Shown here one piece after another: positions 8,871 through 17,024 of a stretch of DNA of 41,247 bases (position 1 is its first letter; each line of letters opens with the position of its first letter). This DNA is from Enterospora canceri. Taxonomy: Eukaryota > Microsporidia > Enterocytozoonidae. The notes below the pieces were generated by a model. That model worked only from the letters and a program-made list of their open reading frames with translations, was not told the DNA's origin and made no database searches. Location of the stretch: positions 1 to 41,247 of the forward strand of contig LWDP01000011.1 in the NCBI GenBank assembly GCA_002087915.1. Direction: 5' to 3'. A program made the position numbers and the translations under genes.

Positions 8871-10472
8871 CTAGAAATCATCGTAAATGTAGAAATCATA
8901 TGCATTTTGAATGTGATCTGTTACCTCTGTGTATAAAACTTCATTTCTCTGACTGAAATGCGTCAGAATCAGCTTTCTCGAATTACTCTGTTTGAAAATG
9001 TCAATTGCTTCCGATTCAGTGGAATGGTTGGTTTTGATTGCTTTATCTATTTGCATATCATCAAATGTACGTTCATGAATCATCAGATCACAATCACGAG
9101 AGAGCTCTGCGAATAATTTGCTTGGTCTACAATCACCGCTATATGAGAACCTGAAATTATTGAATTCAACTGTTGTGAAAAACGAATCAATGTTGTGCAC
9201 TGATCTTGCAAATTGAAATGTTAAATTGTCATCGTGGTTGTATTCTGTCGTTGTAAAAATGTCAATGAATTTCCAATTTGCAATATTGAAATTCTTAAGA
9301 TATTTCTCAACGAGCTGTGATCCAATGACAGTAATTTCGTTCTTGGTTTCCATAAGCACCGCAACTAATCCAAGCATGTGATCAGGATGTGAATGACTCA
9401 GGTAAATTACTCTTAGAGTTTGAATGATGTTACAATTGCCATATGCTCGTTTTATCTGTCCAATGGTGTCTTCCCCACAGTCCAATAATATCGAATATCC
9501 ATCATTTTGTAATAAAATTGATGAAGTTGCTCGCGTTTTTGCTGGTACTGCACAGCCTGTTCCAAGAAACAGTAGATATTTCTTAGGAAAACTATTTGTT
9601 CTCTCATTTACAACTTTTGTTTCATTTCTGATCAACTTGAGATCACTGACTTCTTTGCTGTATATAAAGTGATCCATGTTGTTTAAGATATTCTCTTCTA
9701 CTCCATTTGTATTTGTAATTGGTTGTATTATGTTTCCTATTTCCTGCAGCTTCCTGAATTGTTTAATGTATTCAATGTTACCGTTCCTGGTGCAATTGAA
9801 TATATTTGCCACCATTTCAGTTCTATTAAGCGTATGGATCACTTCTCGATTCATACAAAATACCCATTTTGCCTTCTTACACAAATCAATTATCTCTGAA
9901 TTAATTTTGGTCGAATACAGAAACAATAGTCCTCCTAATACAATATCCTGGTTGCAATAGTCACTTCCATCATATTCAACTCCGTCAACTACCACTTTCT
10001 CTTTAGCCTTGAGCTTCTTTATACAATTCACTGGAAATCCCCTTGGTAATTTTTCAGCTATTAGTGAGCCTGCAACATTTGGTAGCTCAATATAGTAGTT
10101 TGTGATATTATCTATTGTTGTAAGTGTGGGTTTGATGTATTCATCCTCATATATGCAGTCATATGTATCCAAGAATGTGAAACTTGGTCTATATCCTATT
10201 CTCTTGATGCTTTCTATATCGAATTTGTAGTCTCCTACAAATCCACAGTTTCTTTTTCCTTGGTCTCCCATTGTGAGATACCAGCCAAGAATTCCATTCA
10301 GGTTTTCAATTCTCGTAGAAAAGACAACATCAATGTTGCCCAACGGTATTCCATATTCAGTACAGAATCTCTGAAAGCCCTCAAACATGTTTATCACGTA
10401 TGTTTTAGCATTAATATTCAGAATGAATCCATTTGACGTGTTTGTAGCCAAATGGGTGAGTTTGATTTGCAT
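8871..10472 (-). CDS. TRZ1: long-form tRNase Z (tRNA 3' endonuclease, ELAC2/Trz1 type)
   Basis: About 533 aa, beta-lactamase-fold metallohydrolase that cuts the 3' trailer from tRNA precursors. The C-terminal catalytic half shows FLGTGCAVPAKTR (about 302-314), the zinc motif HSHPDH (about 360-365), then SGDCRPS, HERTFDD, NHSTESEA and LTHFSQR in family order. The N-terminal half is the degenerate, metal-less copy typical of the long form, with a probable exosite segment around RGFPVNCIKKLK. The start is placed at the ATG preceded by GCCCCA; the frame also has an ATG at 10493 without the motif. It is shorter than yeast Trz1, in keeping with a reduced genome. Confidence 0.96.
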   Translation of the reverse strand: MQIKLTHLATNTSNGFILNINAKTYVINMFEGFQRFCTEYGIPLGNIDVVFSTRIENLNGILGWYLTMGDQGKRNCGFVGDYKFDIESIKRIGYRPSFTFLDTYDCIYEDEYIKPTLTTIDNITNYYIELPNVAGSLIAEKLPRGFPVNCIKKLKAKEKVVVDGVEYDGSDYCNQDIVLGGLLFLYSTKINSEIIDLCKKAKWVFCMNREVIHTLNRTEMVANIFNCTRNGNIEYIKQFRKLQEIGNIIQPITNTNGVEENILNNMDHFIYSKEVSDLKLIRNETKVVNERTNSFPKKYLLFLGTGCAVPAKTRATSSILLQNDGYSILLDCGEDTIGQIKRAYGNCNIIQTLRVIYLSHSHPDHMLGLVAVLMETKNEITVIGSQLVEKYLKNFNIANWKFIDIFTTTEYNHDDNLTFQFARSVHNIDSFFTTVEFNNFRFSYSGDCRPSKLFAELSRDCDLMIHERTFDDMQIDKAIKTNHSTESEAIDIFKQSNSRKLILTHFSQRNEVLYTEVTDHIQNAYDFYIYDDF

Positions 10473-10517
10473 TGGGGCTAAAATAGAAAGCATTTAAATG
10501 AAGTTGATCAGTTGCAT

Positions 10518-11060
10518 CTATGGATTCAGCATGTCATCTCCAGTAAGTTCCTTGAAATAAATGTCCAAATATAAGAGAAATACTGCATCAACATACAGTG
10601 AACCACATGCCATGAAAATGATGGATACTTTGGCAATCAAACCTGACAATGTGAAGAACATTGCAAGCAAGAAGAGTGCTGATATGGCCTGTTTGATGAA
10701 TGTTGTGATATAGCATATTCCTTTCATGTCGTACAATTCTAGGAAGTATATTCCGTAATTGACGAAATCAATGAACACAACGTAGCATATCCACGTTGCG
10801 AACTTGGAGAAGAACTTGATGAACCAGTTGTCGCTTCTTGAAGTGGCCACCAAATCACAGGCGACAAAAAGCGGAAAGAAATAGCACACTTTCACCACAG
10901 CAGCAAACTTCAGAAGATCTTCTGTTCCAAGATTCTTAACTTTTTTAGGCAGTTTTCTCGCAACTGCTGAATTGGTCAGGGCTTCATTTGCTTTGACCAC
11001 ATTTGCATCAACTGCTGTCTCAGCGCGCTTCACTTCCTCTTTCTTTTGGGAACCAAACAT
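10518..11060 (-). CDS. multi-pass membrane protein, unknown
   Basis: 180 aa. Residues 1-48 form a charged, Ala/Lys/Glu-rich cytosolic-looking segment. About four hydrophobic segments follow (near 50-70, 83-108, 118-142 and 145-165), then a short acidic C-terminus. No signal peptide or known family signature is seen. It lies 45 bp downstream of the tRNase Z start, in the same orientation as tRNase Z and the PUF gene. Confidence 0.75.
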   Translation of the reverse strand: MFGSQKKEEVKRAETAVDANVVKANEALTNSAVARKLPKKVKNLGTEDLLKFAAVVKVCYFFPLFVACDLVATSRSDNWFIKFFSKFATWICYVVFIDFVNYGIYFLELYDMKGICYITTFIKQAISALFLLAMFFTLSGLIAKVSIIFMACGSLYVDAVFLLYLDIYFKELTGDDMLNP

Positions 11061-11127
11061 TAAGGAGTTGTCTATGCATTAATTTTGTGAAAATCAACCA
11101 ATCAGATTCAGGTTGACTTTGGTTTAA

Positions 11128-12234
11128 TCATAATTTGTTAATTAGGTGATGTATTTGTGCATTATTTTCATAGCGTTGCTGTTCAAGAATGTCATTCTCT
11201 TCATCCATGAAGTATTTGATGTTCTTAGTCCACACTTTGTGTCCAATTGGATTTTCAGTGATGTAAGCTAAGTTGTCAAGAAAGAGGCTCCTGATCTCTT
11301 TGTTGTTGAAAATAAGCAGCTTCTGAATCGTGTAGTTTCCAATTTCATGGCATATCAAATAGAGTCCATTTTTCATAAAGAAATTGCAAAGCAGTTTCTG
11401 GTTGTTTGTTGATTTCACACATAAAATAATGCGTTGAATAACGTATGCTCCGTATTTCGTGGCTGCAATTGGTGCAATGTCCCCTTCCATCTTCATAATC
11501 AGGTTCTGAATGTCTGTCTCACTCATCCTTTGCAAATGATCCTGTACTACAACATTTGTATACATTCCCACGCATAATTCCTTTGTGTTTTGGTACAGGA
11601 AGTCATCCACTCCTCTCTCCAACAAAAGTTTGAATTTTTTGGCATCATTCTTGCTAAACAAGTTGTGCATGTTGTTGAAGAACTGTACACGTTCCATGAA
11701 TCTCTTACATGTCAGTGTTTCGTTCATTTCTGTGCTTTGTTTCTTGCCTGGTTTGTAGTAATCCAACACAAATGATTCTTCATGTTCAATTTCTATGTTT
11801 TTTGCCTTAAATATTTCATTTTTCTCGTAGAACTCTCTCATTTTCGTCCTGTTTAAATCTTTTTCATTGATCAATGCACATTTATACAGCTCAAACTCAC
11901 CAACAAATCTCATTTTAAACATGCTGAAATACTGTTTGTAAAATTGAATGGCATCTTCTATTGACCAGAATTCGATCAGTTTCTTCTTTCCCTTCGATGT
12001 CTCTTCTCTGATCCTCAGGTCACTTGCAATCTGCTTTCTTAGGAACATTTCCATATCAATTGTCTCCATTTTCCTCGTCTTTTCTCCACTTATCTCATAG
12101 AAATCAATTTTATTAAATATTTCCTTGTTTTTCATTCTCCAGTTTTGTCCATGCTTTTGATGTTCTGCCATGACATTCCTTCCTCCCATTTCGATGCAGA
12201 TGCATTTGGTTGGTTCTTCTACTGCCTTATTCAT
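11128..12234 (-). CDS. divergent Pumilio (PUF)-repeat RNA-binding protein
   Basis: 368 aa. The C-terminal part (about residues 215-340) carries PUF-type helical repeats. The clearest are a KYGAYVIQRII repeat and an IGNYTIQKLL repeat, with the N/Y-x-x-x-Q arrangement that reads RNA bases. Earlier repeats are degenerate. The N-terminal 200 residues are basic and helical, without a recognised domain. PUF proteins bind mRNA 3' UTRs or, in the Puf6/Nop9 branches, rRNA precursors. Too few repeats are clear to choose a branch. No CCC/GGG motif lies at the ATG at 12234, and in-frame ATGs at about residues 16 and 22 are alternatives. Confidence 0.7.
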   Translation of the reverse strand: MNKAVEEPTKCICIEMGGRNVMAEHQKHGQNWRMKNKEIFNKIDFYEISGEKTRKMETIDMEMFLRKQIASDLRIREETSKGKKKLIEFWSIEDAIQFYKQYFSMFKMRFVGEFELYKCALINEKDLNRTKMREFYEKNEIFKAKNIEIEHEESFVLDYYKPGKKQSTEMNETLTCKRFMERVQFFNNMHNLFSKNDAKKFKLLLERGVDDFLYQNTKELCVGMYTNVVVQDHLQRMSETDIQNLIMKMEGDIAPIAATKYGAYVIQRIILCVKSTNNQKLLCNFFMKNGLYLICHEIGNYTIQKLLIFNNKEIRSLFLDNLAYITENPIGHKVWTKNIKYFMDEENDILEQQRYENNAQIHHLINKL

Positions 12235-12386
12235 GACATGGAACCTTATTGTTTTTTATTTCACAACTTGTATCTCCTTTTATCAATTAGCCTGTAATTT
12301 CATTCTATAACTCAACACATGCAACGAATCATCTTATATCACAATTAGGTCATTTATTGATCAGGTTGTTGTGACCCTGACTGAAA

Positions 12387-12755
12387 ATGACTAAAAAGCA
12401 ACTTCACGAGAAACTATCTTCTCTTCTTGATAACATTGAATATAGCAATATGTTGGATTCATTCACTACAATCATATACAATCTGCAACAAGAAGATAAG
12501 AACGATGGGAAACTGCTGATTCCACTCGAAGCCAACTTTCAGCTACCAAACCAATTCCTGGGCGTAAAGACAAACATGGCCGCAGAACGCTTTCTATCAG
12601 AAGCCAATAAGCTCAACGTGGATGAAAACAAGATTCTCGCAGCACAGATCTACTTACAAGACACTGGTTTGAGCATAGTTGAGACAGAAACAACCGAAGC
12701 AAAACAGTCTCAAAACCAAATTAGCGAATTCGTCAGACGCAAATTTTTTGGTTGA
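12387..12755 (+). CDS. prefoldin alpha-type subunit candidate (PFD3/UXT-like)
   Basis: 122 aa. A leading helix is followed by a beta-like stretch (LLIPLEANFQLP, then FLGVKTNMAAERFL) and a helical C-terminus. This order resembles prefoldin alpha subunits, in which V/I-P-L precedes a G-x-x-x-x-E strand pair and the distal helix. If correct it would deliver nascent actin and tubulin to CCT. The call rests on pattern only. CCC lies 10 bases upstream of the ATG. It ends 13 bases before the Snu13 start codon in the same orientation, so the two transcripts must overlap or be shared. Confidence 0.4.
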   Translation: MTKKQLHEKLSSLLDNIEYSNMLDSFTTIIYNLQQEDKNDGKLLIPLEANFQLPNQFLGVKTNMAAERFLSEANKLNVDENKILAAQIYLQDTGLSIVETETTEAKQSQNQISEFVRRKFFG

Positions 12756-12768
12756 AATTGCCCAGCAA

Positions 12769-13113
12769 ATGGAACGTGAAATTTTATCAGCAAAGAAATC
12801 AGAGGCTCTTTACAAGTTGATCAAGACGTACAAGAACGAGGATAAAGTGCGAACTGGTACAAACGAGACAATAAAAGCAGTCAAGAACGGCACAGCAGTG
12901 CTCGTTGTCCTCGCAGACAACTCAGTTCCACTCTGCTTGACCAATGCCATTGTTGACTTGTGTGAGCAGCAGGGGATTCGGTTTGTCTACGTGGAGCAGA
13001 AGGAGCTGCTTGGAAAGGCGTGTCTTCTCACGACCAATGCCATTTCACTCGCAATTGTCGAAGACAAGGAGAATGATAGCAGCCAGATGCTCAAGGCCCT
13101 CTCTGTTGTATAA
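12769..13113 (+). CDS. SNU13: Snu13/15.5K-type L7Ae kink-turn RNA-binding protein
   Basis: 114 aa, L7Ae/L30e fold. Landmarks are the RTGTNETIKAVKNG segment (the RNA-binding G-x-N-E-x-T/K loop), the VVLADNSVPL strand, and the C-terminal YVEQKELLGKAC segment. Together they match Snu13/NHP2L1, which binds kink-turns in U4 snRNA and box C/D snoRNAs; Nhp2 or L7Ae-like ribosomal proteins are less likely. The frame is open further upstream to an ATG at 12679 inside the preceding gene. The ATG at 12769 is chosen because CCC sits five bases before it and it leaves the L7Ae domain intact. Its presence implies retained spliceosomal or snoRNP function. Confidence 0.85.
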   Translation: MEREILSAKKSEALYKLIKTYKNEDKVRTGTNETIKAVKNGTAVLVVLADNSVPLCLTNAIVDLCEQQGIRFVYVEQKELLGKACLLTTNAISLAIVEDKENDSSQMLKALSVV

Positions 13114-13253
13114 TGTTTACAAACAATAAACAGTGAGTAAAAGTGCATCTCTTATGCTACATCATCATAGATTTCCTACTTGTTTCCATTTCATACGCTT
13201 CAATCATTGGCTAATTATTTTGGTTTAAAAATATTTGTTTAGCCACAAATAGA

Positions 13254-16200
13254 ATGGACGATGGCGACTTGAATGACACAACAAGTTTCAGCAAGAAGAT
13301 CACTAGCGAAACAGATATAGCAAATCCAGATCAGGCACTGATATCAAACATAGTGCTGCAACTTGCGGTGGGAACAGTCCTAATCTGCGTCTTCCTGTTC
13401 TGTAGAAAGCGAGCACCGTACGTTTATTACCCGAATAGCGATCTGCGTCCCAATCACCCGTGTCACGAATACACGGGCTATTTAAATTGGATTAAGCCTG
13501 TTCTGCAACTGGAAGACGCCAAGCTGCTTGGAATGGTTGGATTGGATGGCTTTATGCTTCTACAGACCCTGAAGCTGCTTTACAGAATGCTCTTCATCCT
13601 CTCCTGCGTCTATTGCCCACTGCTTCTAGGCGTCTATTACGCCTTACAGTACAACCAGAAGGCGACATTCTTCGAGTCATTCTCGATTCGTGGTGCAAAC
13701 AGCACCATAGTCTACTACCTGTGCATCGCACTGGTCTACATCACCACACTCTTCATATTCTACATGATATTCATCTACTTCAAGAGGTACGTCACACTTA
13801 GACAGATCTATTTGGTATCCCCTGCTTCATTGACATCGGTGGAGGCACTGAAGAATCTCTCGAAGCAGCTGAATTCGTACGAGAATTCGATTGAATTTGT
13901 GAACATGTCATCCAAGACTGTGATTCTGAACAGGCTGCCTTCGTATCTCAGAAACGACCAGGACGTCTTCGACTACGTGCGTCAGCTTGGAATTGGGGAC
14001 GTGGAGACTGCAATTCTGATTCAGGACACCTACTACCTTACGAAGTTGTATGAGAAGAGGGACGTGATTCTGCAGAATTTAGAAAAGGAAATCAACTTTG
14101 CCTTCCTGCGCATGAAGAAGTATTTTGAGAAAAACAGGGACGAATGCATGGAGAGCTTCAAGGAGACGTATCATAACAAGTTGGAACAGAGTGCAATACG
14201 CGTGTTCAGGAACATGCGATTTGATGTGGAAGAGAAGGTGCGACTGTTGAACTGCTTCGTGCAGAATGGAAACAAGTTTCTTGGTTTAGCTGGTGATGAC
14301 ACGTCCTTTCTGATTGTGTACATCGAGCAACTCAGATACTGCAACCAGAAGATTCTTGAAGAGAAAGAGTATCTGGCCAAGGCAAAAGAAGTCGACCTCT
14401 ACAAAAATGAAGTCCAATTGAACAACAACAACGATAAGGATAATTCAGGTAAAGATAACAAAGGTAGTTCAGGTAGAGATAGCAAAGGTAGTTCAGGTAG
14501 TTCAGGTAAAGACAACAAGGGTAAAAATAGCAAGGGTAATAACAACTCTAATAACAACTCTAATAATGATAACAATGATAACTCTGAAGGCAGTACAACT
14601 TCAATATACAAACACACTCCTGATGCAACTACAGCCAATAAAAACGACTTCAGGAAGATTGTGGTAGAACATAGCGTATCAGACGAATTCAACTACAAAT
14701 TGGATGAGCAGAAGCCAACTCAGAACATGATGCCTGACGTAAGCAAGAGTCTCTTTGTGCGAACTGACATCGACAACGACGTCAGCTTCTTCTCGTTCAA
14801 GCAGATCAGGGAATTCTCAAAATACAAGAGCTACTTCACACTTGATCTACCAATGAACAAACAGAGGGCATTTGTGACATTTTCAGATGCAAAGCAAACT
14901 GGTCTCATCAAACAGTCTCAAATTGGAACAAAGGTGTTCTCGCCAACAGCAGAGGCAGCACCTGCGCCAAATGACATCATTTGGAAGAACCTGACGAAGT
15001 CTGAGCTGTCGTGCTTCCTGGGCCGCCTTGGATCCACCTTCATGTTCGTAGGGTACAACATCTTGTTCTATTTCACGGTGAGTTCAATTGTGGGAATGCT
15101 TGATTTGGACGCAGGTGACCTGAATTGGGTGCTGAAGAAGATCAAGGCGTCCAAGACACTCTCCGCCTACTACGATGGATTTGTGACACCAGCAGTCTAC
15201 AACCTGTGCATTGCCATATCGCCCTTCATCATCGAATTCCTGATCAACCTGGAGGGAATCGTGGCCTTCAGCGTCTCTCAGATCCGCCTGATGAAGCTCT
15301 TCTCGATCTTCCTCTTTTACAACGCGTTCCTGTCGATCTTCTTCTCGACCAGCTTCTTCAACATGCTCAACAACTTCTTCACGGACTCGAACTACAAAAT
15401 GGACGACCTGCTGGTTGATCTCGGAAAGGGCTACTCCGAGTACTCGCTCTTCTTCATGAACACGGTGATCCAGCGAATCGTGGTTGGGTCGCTGATGACG
15501 CTGCTGAAGCCAGGCCCGTTCTTCATCAACTTCGTGGTCTACCACTTTCAGACGAGAACAAGGCGCGAGGAGGAGGAGCTCCACCTGAGCCCGCCCTTCG
15601 ACTTCGGAAACGTGATGCCTCAGGTGCTGCTGATCTTCCCAATCACGCTCAGCTACGGCTGTGTCTGCCCATTCATGCTTGTTCTTGGCTTCGTCTACTA
15701 CTACATCAACTACTTCGTCTACAAGAACGAGCTTGTCTACTCGCAGCGAAACTCATTCGAGTCAGGCGGAATATTCTGGACTGAAACAAGCATGTTTCTG
15801 ATTCTGGGCGTCCTTGCCTTCCAACTTGCCACAATTGCAATTCTCTTTGCCGAAAAGCACAAGCACATCATCTACTTCACGGTGCCACTGATCATCATGG
15901 ACTTCTACTTCTACGACGCCCTGAAGCTCCTCTTTGACAAGAACGTCAAGAACTACCCGCTCAACGAGCCAGAGGAGCACTTTCTGGACGAGTTTTCGAC
16001 GAAGTTCGTTGCTGAGAGACGCGACATGCTCGAGAACTGGGACGAGGCGGAGAAGGCGGAGGACGAAGACCGCTTTCCAATCACCGAGCTTGGTCTCCAC
16101 GACCGAAACATCGTCACAAACACCTCCTACTACAAGGACCCATCCACAGTCGTCAACATCTCCCACATCATGATGCCCCACAACTTCTACATTTGCCTAC

Positions 16201-16286
16201 ACTTTCTCAGGACATTCGACTACAAGAACGTCTTTGGATTCAATGTAAATAGAGAGCGAGTGAACGAGGAGCATTCAGCCATCTGA
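13254..16286 (+). CDS. OSCA/TMEM63/Csc1 family mechanosensitive cation channel
   Basis: 1010 aa. Three N-terminal TM segments (about 28-48, 105-130, 155-178) precede a large cytosolic PHM7-type domain (about 180-590). A 7-TM channel region (about 595-885) follows, then a cytosolic tail. This is the standard DUF221/RSN1 layout of hyperosmolality- or stretch-gated channels. A low-complexity Ser/Gly/Lys/Asn insert (about 395-445) interrupts the cytosolic domain. Codons in the channel part are visibly G/C-ending compared with the left end of the window. No CCC/GGG motif lies next to the ATG. It is convergent with the RING gene, 20 bp apart. Confidence 0.92.
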   Translation: MDDGDLNDTTSFSKKITSETDIANPDQALISNIVLQLAVGTVLICVFLFCRKRAPYVYYPNSDLRPNHPCHEYTGYLNWIKPVLQLEDAKLLGMVGLDGFMLLQTLKLLYRMLFILSCVYCPLLLGVYYALQYNQKATFFESFSIRGANSTIVYYLCIALVYITTLFIFYMIFIYFKRYVTLRQIYLVSPASLTSVEALKNLSKQLNSYENSIEFVNMSSKTVILNRLPSYLRNDQDVFDYVRQLGIGDVETAILIQDTYYLTKLYEKRDVILQNLEKEINFAFLRMKKYFEKNRDECMESFKETYHNKLEQSAIRVFRNMRFDVEEKVRLLNCFVQNGNKFLGLAGDDTSFLIVYIEQLRYCNQKILEEKEYLAKAKEVDLYKNEVQLNNNNDKDNSGKDNKGSSGRDSKGSSGSSGKDNKGKNSKGNNNSNNNSNNDNNDNSEGSTTSIYKHTPDATTANKNDFRKIVVEHSVSDEFNYKLDEQKPTQNMMPDVSKSLFVRTDIDNDVSFFSFKQIREFSKYKSYFTLDLPMNKQRAFVTFSDAKQTGLIKQSQIGTKVFSPTAEAAPAPNDIIWKNLTKSELSCFLGRLGSTFMFVGYNILFYFTVSSIVGMLDLDAGDLNWVLKKIKASKTLSAYYDGFVTPAVYNLCIAISPFIIEFLINLEGIVAFSVSQIRLMKLFSIFLFYNAFLSIFFSTSFFNMLNNFFTDSNYKMDDLLVDLGKGYSEYSLFFMNTVIQRIVVGSLMTLLKPGPFFINFVVYHFQTRTRREEEELHLSPPFDFGNVMPQVLLIFPITLSYGCVCPFMLVLGFVYYYINYFVYKNELVYSQRNSFESGGIFWTETSMFLILGVLAFQLATIAILFAEKHKHIIYFTVPLIIMDFYFYDALKLLFDKNVKNYPLNEPEEHFLDEFSTKFVAERRDMLENWDEAEKAEDEDRFPITELGLHDRNIVTNTSYYKDPSTVVNISHIMMPHNFYICLHFLRTFDYKNVFGFNVNRERVNEEHSAI
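14432..14590 (+). repeat. in-frame Ser/Gly/Lys/Asn low-complexity repeat tract
   Basis: Imperfect tandem units of about 12-24 bases, built on GGTAGTTCAGGTAAAGATAA, encode runs such as GSSG, GKDNKG and NNNSNN. The tract lies inside the cytosolic domain of the OSCA-like channel. It is AT-richer than the flanking coding sequence, which suggests recent slippage expansion. Confidence 0.85.
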
Positions 16287-16306
16287 GTCTATTTAATAAG
16301 CTATAT

Positions 16307-16942
16307 TCAACTATCTTCGAATTTGGTGTATTCGGGTGGATTATCCTTTGGCTCATGCGGCGTGATGTTGTGTGTTTTGATCAGGTTCGACAGAATCAGG
16401 CGCCTCTGACTCGAGATGTCTCGTGGTGTGATGATTTTGGCCGGATTCTCGACCGTCTCGGCCTCAGAATGGGCTGCCTTCACAAAAGGCGTCTTCTTGG
16501 GCGCAGATGCCCGAACGGGCCTGCTTCTCTTTGCCACCGTTCTGACGTATTCCTCAGACGAGTTCGACTCCCGCCTCCTCTCTTTTTTCTGCCCCCTGGC
16601 CACTTTGACTGGCTTCTCCTCCATCTCCCTCACCTTCCTCATCAGCACGTTTCTGTTTGAACTCATCAGTCGCATCTCCTGCACAACCTGTGCCAGAAAG
16701 AAGTCGGTGGCCACCTTGCACATGTCGTGGATGTATCCAATCGAGTATCCACGTAGATCCAGTTTCACGAACTTCTTGGGTCTGATTTCCGAGACATCGA
16801 TCTTTGACTTGCATCGGATGCATCGCTCCTTGCGCTCCAGAAGCAGGACGCAGTCGCCGCAGAAGAGGTGCTTGCACTCTGTGATGCAGTACTTGTACTT
16901 GATGTCTGCCCTGCATTGCATATTGTTGCACTTTAGAAACAT
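16307..16942 (-). CDS. RING-finger protein resembling meiotic HEI10/Zip3 E3 ligases
   Basis: 211 aa. An N-terminal RING (residues 5-44) has the spacing C-x4-C-x8-C-x4-H-x2-C-x2-C-x10-C-x2-C and begins almost at residue 1. A helical segment (about 62-110: GYSIGYIHDM, then FFLAQVVQEMRL) follows, then a basic, Ser-rich disordered tail. This order, including a hydrophobic helix that aligns by eye with CCNB1IP1/HEI10, points to the ubiquitin/SUMO ligases that stabilise crossover intermediates in meiosis. CCC lies 13 bases upstream of the ATG. It is divergent from BRCA2 across only 82 bp, so co-expression is plausible. A generic RING ligase cannot be excluded. Confidence 0.6.
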   Translation of the reverse strand: MFLKCNNMQCRADIKYKYCITECKHLFCGDCVLLLERKERCIRCKSKIDVSEIRPKKFVKLDLRGYSIGYIHDMCKVATDFFLAQVVQEMRLMSSNRNVLMRKVREMEEKPVKVARGQKKERRRESNSSEEYVRTVAKRSRPVRASAPKKTPFVKAAHSEAETVENPAKIITPRDISSQRRLILSNLIKTHNITPHEPKDNPPEYTKFEDS

Positions 16943-17024
16943 ACAAATTTTTGGGATTAAAAATCACTAACATAGTCAATAGAGAAAGAATTGTTCATAT
17001 GGGCAAAATGTTTTGTAGGGGTTT

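Noticed and set aside
12679..12768. Upstream ATG for Snu13, giving 144 aa
   Set aside because: It would overlap the preceding gene by 77 bases and adds 30 residues outside the L7Ae fold; the ATG at 12769 has the CCC motif.
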